Origin: Gnetum montanum
Lineage: Eukaryota; Streptophyta; Gnetopsida; Gnetales; Gnetaceae
Direction: 5' to 3'
Assembly (NCBI GenBank): GCA_015680685.1
Contig: MNCI01033474.1
Coordinates: 740,009-804,008, forward strand
Length of the DNA: 64,000 nucleotides
Positions within the stretch are counted from its first letter, which is position 1, and each line of letters starts with the position of its first letter. This document shows, piece after piece, positions 58,880-64,000 of the stretch. The translations under genes were made by a program, and so were the position numbers. The notes under the pieces were generated by a model. It ran no database searches. It saw nothing but the letters and a program-made list of their open reading frames with translations, and was not told the DNA's origin.

Positions 58880-61800
58880 TACTATTGGTCTTATCTCTGT
58901 ATGCTCTCTAGAGAGCATCACATACTTATTAGGCAAGCGTGGACTATGACCCACCAAGGCCTAGAAATGAAAACGTATGGCTTGCTAAGGCCTAAAACTG
59001 GCACTATGGCCTACTAAGGCCTAAACCTAGAATTCAAATAAGCCTTACAATTGGTTCCAAGCATCAACCAAAACCATAAAATCTAACTCCCCTTACCATT
59101 TTTAGTATAAATGACCTATCTCATCAAGCCTTGGGCTTTGGAAGGGGGATAGATCTCAACCAAACCTAACCATTTTAGGCATCCATGCTGGGGTAACATT
59201 GGCCAACGTGCAGCCCAACATATACCAAGAGAGGTAACACCCATCCCTATTCCCTAGTGCCCATCAAGCCTAGGTCTAATATCCATAGCAAGCCCACATG
59301 ACCTAGAACCCATTCAATGACTCTTGGTAGCCCTAAAACCTCACCTACCCTAGTCAAAAGTTCTTAAATTTTTGAATTTAGTTGATCCATTTTGAGGAAG
59401 GTTGCCTCCATGTTTGCCAACATGGAGCTAGTGTGGATGGGTGGGCATGGCTTAAAATAATCAAAATTGATTGCCTAGTTAAAATTTTCTACTCTAATGC
59501 TCCTTGGTAGTATAATTTCACCTTAGAATAAGACAACTTTTCACACATACCTTTTTCATGCTAAGGAACACCCCTCCCCCCACATTGGCTAGCATGGAGC
59601 TAGTGTGGAGGCTTAGGAGGTTTGACATAAAACCCTTCTCCAAGCCCTCAATGACCATAGATTTTACCCTGATAGCCTTGGTAGCCTTTCATGACTCCCA
59701 GTAGTCAATGGTTATTCAGCTAATTTCCATCATTGAATCCTTCTTCATGTTGGTGAACTCCTCATCTATGTTGCCCAGCATGGAGCCAATGTCGATGCTC
59801 TAGGGGTATGCAATAAAACATACTCTATAGTCAAAAATAGCCTAATAATCTACCCTTGTGATTCCTAGTCCCTATCAAAGCATCCTAGAGTCTCTAGAAG
59901 CCTCACAATTGATCAAACTTGGCAAACAGGCATCATCCCCTTCCTATCCATGTTGGGACCACCCTACCCAACATGAAGAAAAAGAGGGATAATTAGATGG
60001 GAATCTAGATGCCTTTAAATTAATCAATTTTGACACTAAATCATGACCCTTGATCCCCTACAGCCTTGATAGCTTCAAAACCCTATCAAAACTTATTAAA
60101 AGTGGCCCAAAACTTGAACCTAATTTGTTCCATACTTGGGTNTATAGTTAGAAATCCAAAAATTAATCTTGAAAATAACTTCTATTGACAAGCCAACCTT
60201 CCTAGAGGCTTTGATAGCTTAAACTTACCAGAAATGATCTTTTCTTCATGATTTTCTTGGCTTCCAGATTGAGCACCCTTCTCTTCCATGTTGGCCAATG
60301 TGGAGCTAATGTGTATGAAGCTAGGAAGGTTCATAGGGGGTCATGGATGCATCAAAATAACATGAAATTACCCCATACATACCCTACAATCCTATCCGCA
60401 TATGTGGAAGCTTCTAGACTTTGAAAATTCAGCCCAAAATAGTCATAAATCAATCCCCTAAGGTCTTCAACACTAGTTCCACATTGGCTAGCATGGAACT
60501 AGAGGGGTAAGCCAAAAGCCATTAATAGACCCTTAAAATTACAAAATTTTAACCCTAGGCCTTGACCTTTAGTACTAGCAACCCTAGAAGTAAACTTGCA
60601 TAGCCAAAATAATAAAAAATCAACCCTCTAAGATCCTCCTTATTGGTTCCATGCTAGCTAGCATGGAGCCAGCATGGAACAAGGTTGAAAACTCATAAAA
60701 CTACCTAAAAACCTCTAAAATTTAAACATTTTGACCTTGAGCCTCAACCATTGATGCCAAAAACCCTAGAAACATACATGCACAACCAAAACTAATCAAA
60801 AACTATAAAAACTCCATATGCTAAGGTCCTCCATGCTAGATACATGCTCACTAGTGTGGAGACAACATGGATCCAAGGGGTGACTCAAAAAACCATTTAG
60901 AAACCCTAGAAACTACTAGATTTTGAATCTAAACCCTAACCCTTGAGACTAGTAACCCTAGGGGCTAACATGCATGGTTAATTATGGTTAAAACTATGAT
61001 AGATCTAAGATTTATGATCTATCCATGTTTGGTATCCCTTCTTCCATGTTGACCAATGTGGAAGAGTTGCTTTTCCTCTTTTGATAGCATGTTGACATCT
61101 AGGGAGGCCAAAAAACTACACTGGTGAAGCCCAAGATACCATAGGATTAAGATTGTACTAGTTTGTCTTTGTTTTAATCCTTAAAACTTATTAATTCCCA
61201 TCCTTCATTTTGGAGTAATCCCCTAGTGTGGATTAAGGAGGGTATAACCTTGCATGGCCTTAAACAACCTCTAAACATGACCAAAACTAACAAAAAACTT
61301 GGGAAATCATAGTTTGTAGTCCTATGGGCTTAAAAACCTAGTCCATTTATTCTCCAAACCATCCTAAGACCAAAAAGCAAGAGTTCCACCTCTAGTCCAT
61401 GATGGCTAGCATGGATCTAGCATGTAGATAACTCCAAACTTACTTTAACCCTCAAAACCCAATCCAAATGACCTCAAAGTGTAGCTAGGGGATGCACAAC
61501 TACCAAATCTTGGTTTTGGCTATCCATCCAATCTTCTCTAATCCTATTTGATCAAGTTTTGAGTTCTCTATGTTGAATCCCATCCCATCCATGCTATCCA
61601 ACATGAATACAAGGGTATGTAACTTTAAGAGTTTCTTTTTTATTGATTTTAACCTCCAAAGTAACCAATTTTAACAAATATGACCCTGTGCTACCTTGGT
61701 AAGGCCCCAGAACCCTAATTGCAACCCCTTGGATGCCATGTAACATGTCTTACTTGGCCTCTACATTGGCTCCATGTTGGCTATCAGGGAAGGCACTTTC

Positions 61801-62279
61801 AAGCTCAAAAGGAAGGTTTCAGGGATTAAAACTAGTTTCAAAAGTGATTTATTCATTTCCTAGTCAACTATATTGACATACAAGCCATCAAAAGTTAAAA
61901 TTTGGCCAAAACAAGCCTAGAAAATTCTTTGGATGCTTCCTCCATGCTAGAGATCATCCCTTCCATGTTGGCCATTGTGAAGCTAGCGTAGAAGCCCAAA
62001 AAACCTTGTTTTTTCTGCCCAAACAACCTAGAAAAGACCTTGATTAATTTCCAAACTCATCTATGACCCTTGTAGCCTAAAACCATGGCCTGCAAAGGCC
62101 TTAAACTAGTAGACTATAACCATATTTGATCATGTTTGACCTTATACTACCCCAAGTGATCTTTTTTCATTATGTTTTGGCCTAACTTGACATTGATTTC
62201 AATTTTTCTAACCCACTTTTGCTTTATTATTAGATTATTTTTCATTTTTTGGATATTATTTAATCATTTTATCATAGAG
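58880..62279 (+). repeat. about 190-bp palindrome-cored repeat array in the E4 intron
   Basis: Cores such as CCATGCTAGCTAGCATGG (60649) recur near 59180, 59410, 59580, 59765, 59945, 60280, 60480, 60649, 60830, 61035, 61400, 61590, 61760 and 61960, mostly 170-210 bp apart. A typical unit adds GAGCTAGTGTGG and an AACCCTAGAAAC...TTGACCCTTGA text. The array is bracketed by AAGGCCTAAAACTGG blocks (58980, 62085). An acceptor-like CATAGAG|GTGCC ends the region; the donor may be near 58728. The single ambiguous base (N) of the window is at 60142. Confidence 0.7.
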
Positions 62280-62940
62280 GTGCCACTTGATATGCTTATG
62301 TTATCATGTTGAGTGAGGCTAGGAGGATTAGGAAGCAAACTTGACTAGATTTAAAAGCCTAATAAAATGTCTCTCCTGATGTTGCTAGGCCAAATAGACT
62401 AAATAAGCATTGAATCCATTCTATTACATATTCATAACATCCTACTATAACATGATCACCATTAATGTTGAAGCTAGAAACATCACTAAGGGTCCCTTAG
62501 TTGAAATTCCCATTAAAGACCACAATGGTAAGGAGAAAACACATGAAACCAAGTTCCTCAACAAAAATTATGTCTACTCATAACCTCATTGAACCCTTGT
62601 TAGGAAACATTAAAGCCATCACATAGTCTAGATTACCTTTAACAATTACATGTTTTCTTGTAGTGTTGTCTATCATTGTTGATAGGTTGTAATGAATGAT
62701 TGATGTTGATAACATTGATGATCTAAAACAAGTGAGCCTTTATGACATATCTTAAATGATAAAGGAGCATTCTTCAATGGCCTATTGAGTCCTTAAACTA
62801 GTACCATGGCCTACCAAGGCCTTAAACTGGAAATATTGGTAACCTAGGTAGCTTGGTTTTATCATTCTATATGGCATGTATGCATTGTAATGTTATAACA
62901 TGTTCAATTTGCTTGGTTTTCGTGTCATATTGGAGTTGTG
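62280..62940 (+). other. E4 coding stub after the intron
   Basis: The first bases match the E5 exon start (GTGCCACTTGATATGCTTATG against GTGTCACTTAATGTGCTTATG, each shown only in part). Beyond about 62330 the similarity to the RT exon is lost and no pol motif is seen. Confidence 0.45.
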
Positions 62941-62949
62941 TTTGTAGGA

Positions 62950-63790
62950 TGAAGCCTAGAGCCATTGCAAAGTTACAATCCATCATGACAACAAGTCACT
63001 ACACAACCTTGATGTGCACAATTTGGTGATTTTTCCCTACTATGTTAAGAGTGCTTGTATCATTGCCTTACATCTAGCATCACTCCTAGAACCTAGCCCC
63101 ATAACTTCATTATGGCCATACATGCCTTGGAAAATAATTTTAATCTATGTTTGCCACTCATGCACTATAGCCATATGATATCTCTTGATCGTACTCCATC
63201 CTCAAGTCCACATGAATTGTAACATAACTCATTCAATGAGAAAACTGTTGTCCATCAATCATAACACATTTTGTTTTGATGGGAAAATCAAATTTGTTGA
63301 GTTTAACAAAACTCATTTAATAGGAAAACTATGTCAAAATAATCTTGGCAATGAGACCTAATGAAGGTCTCACTTAACAAAAAAAATGGGAAGCAAATTG
63401 CCAAGAAGCTAAATAACCAATGAAGCCTTAAAAAACCCAATGGTCAAAGAAATCCTAGAGCAAAGTGATTGGGTTCTCAAATGAATTTTCCAAACAGCCA
63501 ACACTTCAAAATATGTTAGTGTCATGCTATAGCCATGACAACAATACTTGGAATGCATTGTTAGCCTCCATGACCATCTACCTAATGACCATTACCAAAA
63601 TCTCATCGTAGCCTTATCCCATCATCATAAGCACTCCTTGGCATGGTTTGACATGACTGAATTAAGCACAAAGAGGGAACATTAGTGGTGGACATCTAGT
63701 AATGTTTTGCGTTCTTTGTCAGTGCCTCTCAGGTCAATCCTCCAGACATCATCAAAGAGGGACCAATGAAACACCATCAAATTTGCATGT
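62950..63790 (+). pseudogene. E4 extra reading frame, homologous to that after E5 integrase
   Basis: It reads MKPRAIAKLQSIMTTSHYTTLMCTIW (split here as MKPRAIAKLQ and YTTLMCTIW) with FPTMLRVLVS, then YQNLIVALSHHH and, in other frames, a VNPPDIIKEGPMKHH-like end. E5 35440-36240 shows the same order. Function unknown. Confidence 0.5.
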
Positions 63791-63972
63791 TGTAACATTT
63801 GTTACCTCATCCCATGAAACTTGAGGCTGAACTTCATTATAAATATAAAAATTGTAATTCATAAGAGGTAATCTCACATATTTCATACTTTTGGGGTTGA
63901 AAAATGCCTCATAAATGGCCAAATCCTCATTTCCCAGGTGAAAAGAGTCATCTACTGTCTATATTTGGGCTT

Positions 63973-63984
63973 GGGGGGGGGGGG
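63973..63984. repeat. run of 12 G
   Basis: A G12 run interrupts the block where E5 reads CTTGGGAAGG. It may be a polymerase-slippage expansion or an assembly feature. Confidence 0.8.
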
Positions 63985-64000
63985 CGCTCAAAAATGCCAT

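Larger units (their letters stand above)
54104..63980 (+). mobile_element. E4: plus-strand Tat-like gypsy element lacking RT-integrase
   Basis: The order is primer site, leader, gag (55252-57046), protease (about 57860-58600), an intron with a palindrome-cored repeat array (about 58880-62279), an acceptor, a short coding stub, then a region homologous to the post-integrase part of E5 (62950-63980). Where E5 has about 3.5 kb of RT, RNase H and integrase, E4 has only about 650 bp (62280-62940) of unreadable sequence. E4 is therefore an internally deleted, non-autonomous derivative. The element continues past the window end. Confidence 0.6.

Overview
The window is plant nuclear DNA, almost entirely intergenic retrotransposon sequence. 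It is AT-rich and CG-poor, has no bacterial-type gene organisation, and is filled with decayed LTR retrotransposons of plant lineages: Ty1/copia with tRNA-iMet primer sites, and Ty3/gypsy Athila- and Tat-like with tRNA-Asp or tRNA-Asn primer sites. The species cannot be named from this; a seed plant with a large, old repeat fraction fits best. I see no intact host gene. Most coding remnants carry stop codons of the kind produced by C-to-T decay.

Layout. 1-4263: AT-rich sequence with a diverged inverted duplication, ending in a polypurine tract. 4264-11330: one gypsy-type LTR split by element E1 (4542-10597, minus strand, 5-bp target duplication TGTAC). E1 is a gag-only Athila-like element. 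12522-25219: a minus-strand copia element with two 500-bp LTRs, split inside gag by E2 (17110-23816, plus strand, duplication CTAGC), a sister of E1. 26039-34555: two members of one LTR family (E7 minus, 5'-incomplete; E6 plus, both LTRs). Each carries, just before its 3' LTR, a degraded intronless copy of a CCR4/Angel-type exonuclease-endonuclease-phosphatase gene. E6 also carries a 5S rRNA-derived piece. About 34.8-42.9 kb: a minus-strand Tat-type gypsy pol (RT, RNase H, second RNase H, integrase) with an extra conserved reading frame downstream and an array of about 190-bp palindrome-cored repeats upstream. 43.3-52.7 kb: a plus-strand multi-exon coding remnant of unknown function with three introns that splice in phase. 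It is interrupted by E3 (45973-51487), a gag-only SIRE-like copia element. 52.8-64 kb: a plus-strand Tat-type element (E4) with candidate LTR, tRNA-Asn primer site, gag, protease, an intron filled with the same kind of repeat array, and a 3' region matching the minus-strand copy, but no RT-integrase.

The most interesting observations are the gene-carrying E6/E7 family, the in-phase multi-exon remnant, and the satellite-like arrays sitting in the protease-RT intron of the Tat elements. All alignments were made by eye; identities are approximate and protein family names rest on recognised motifs.
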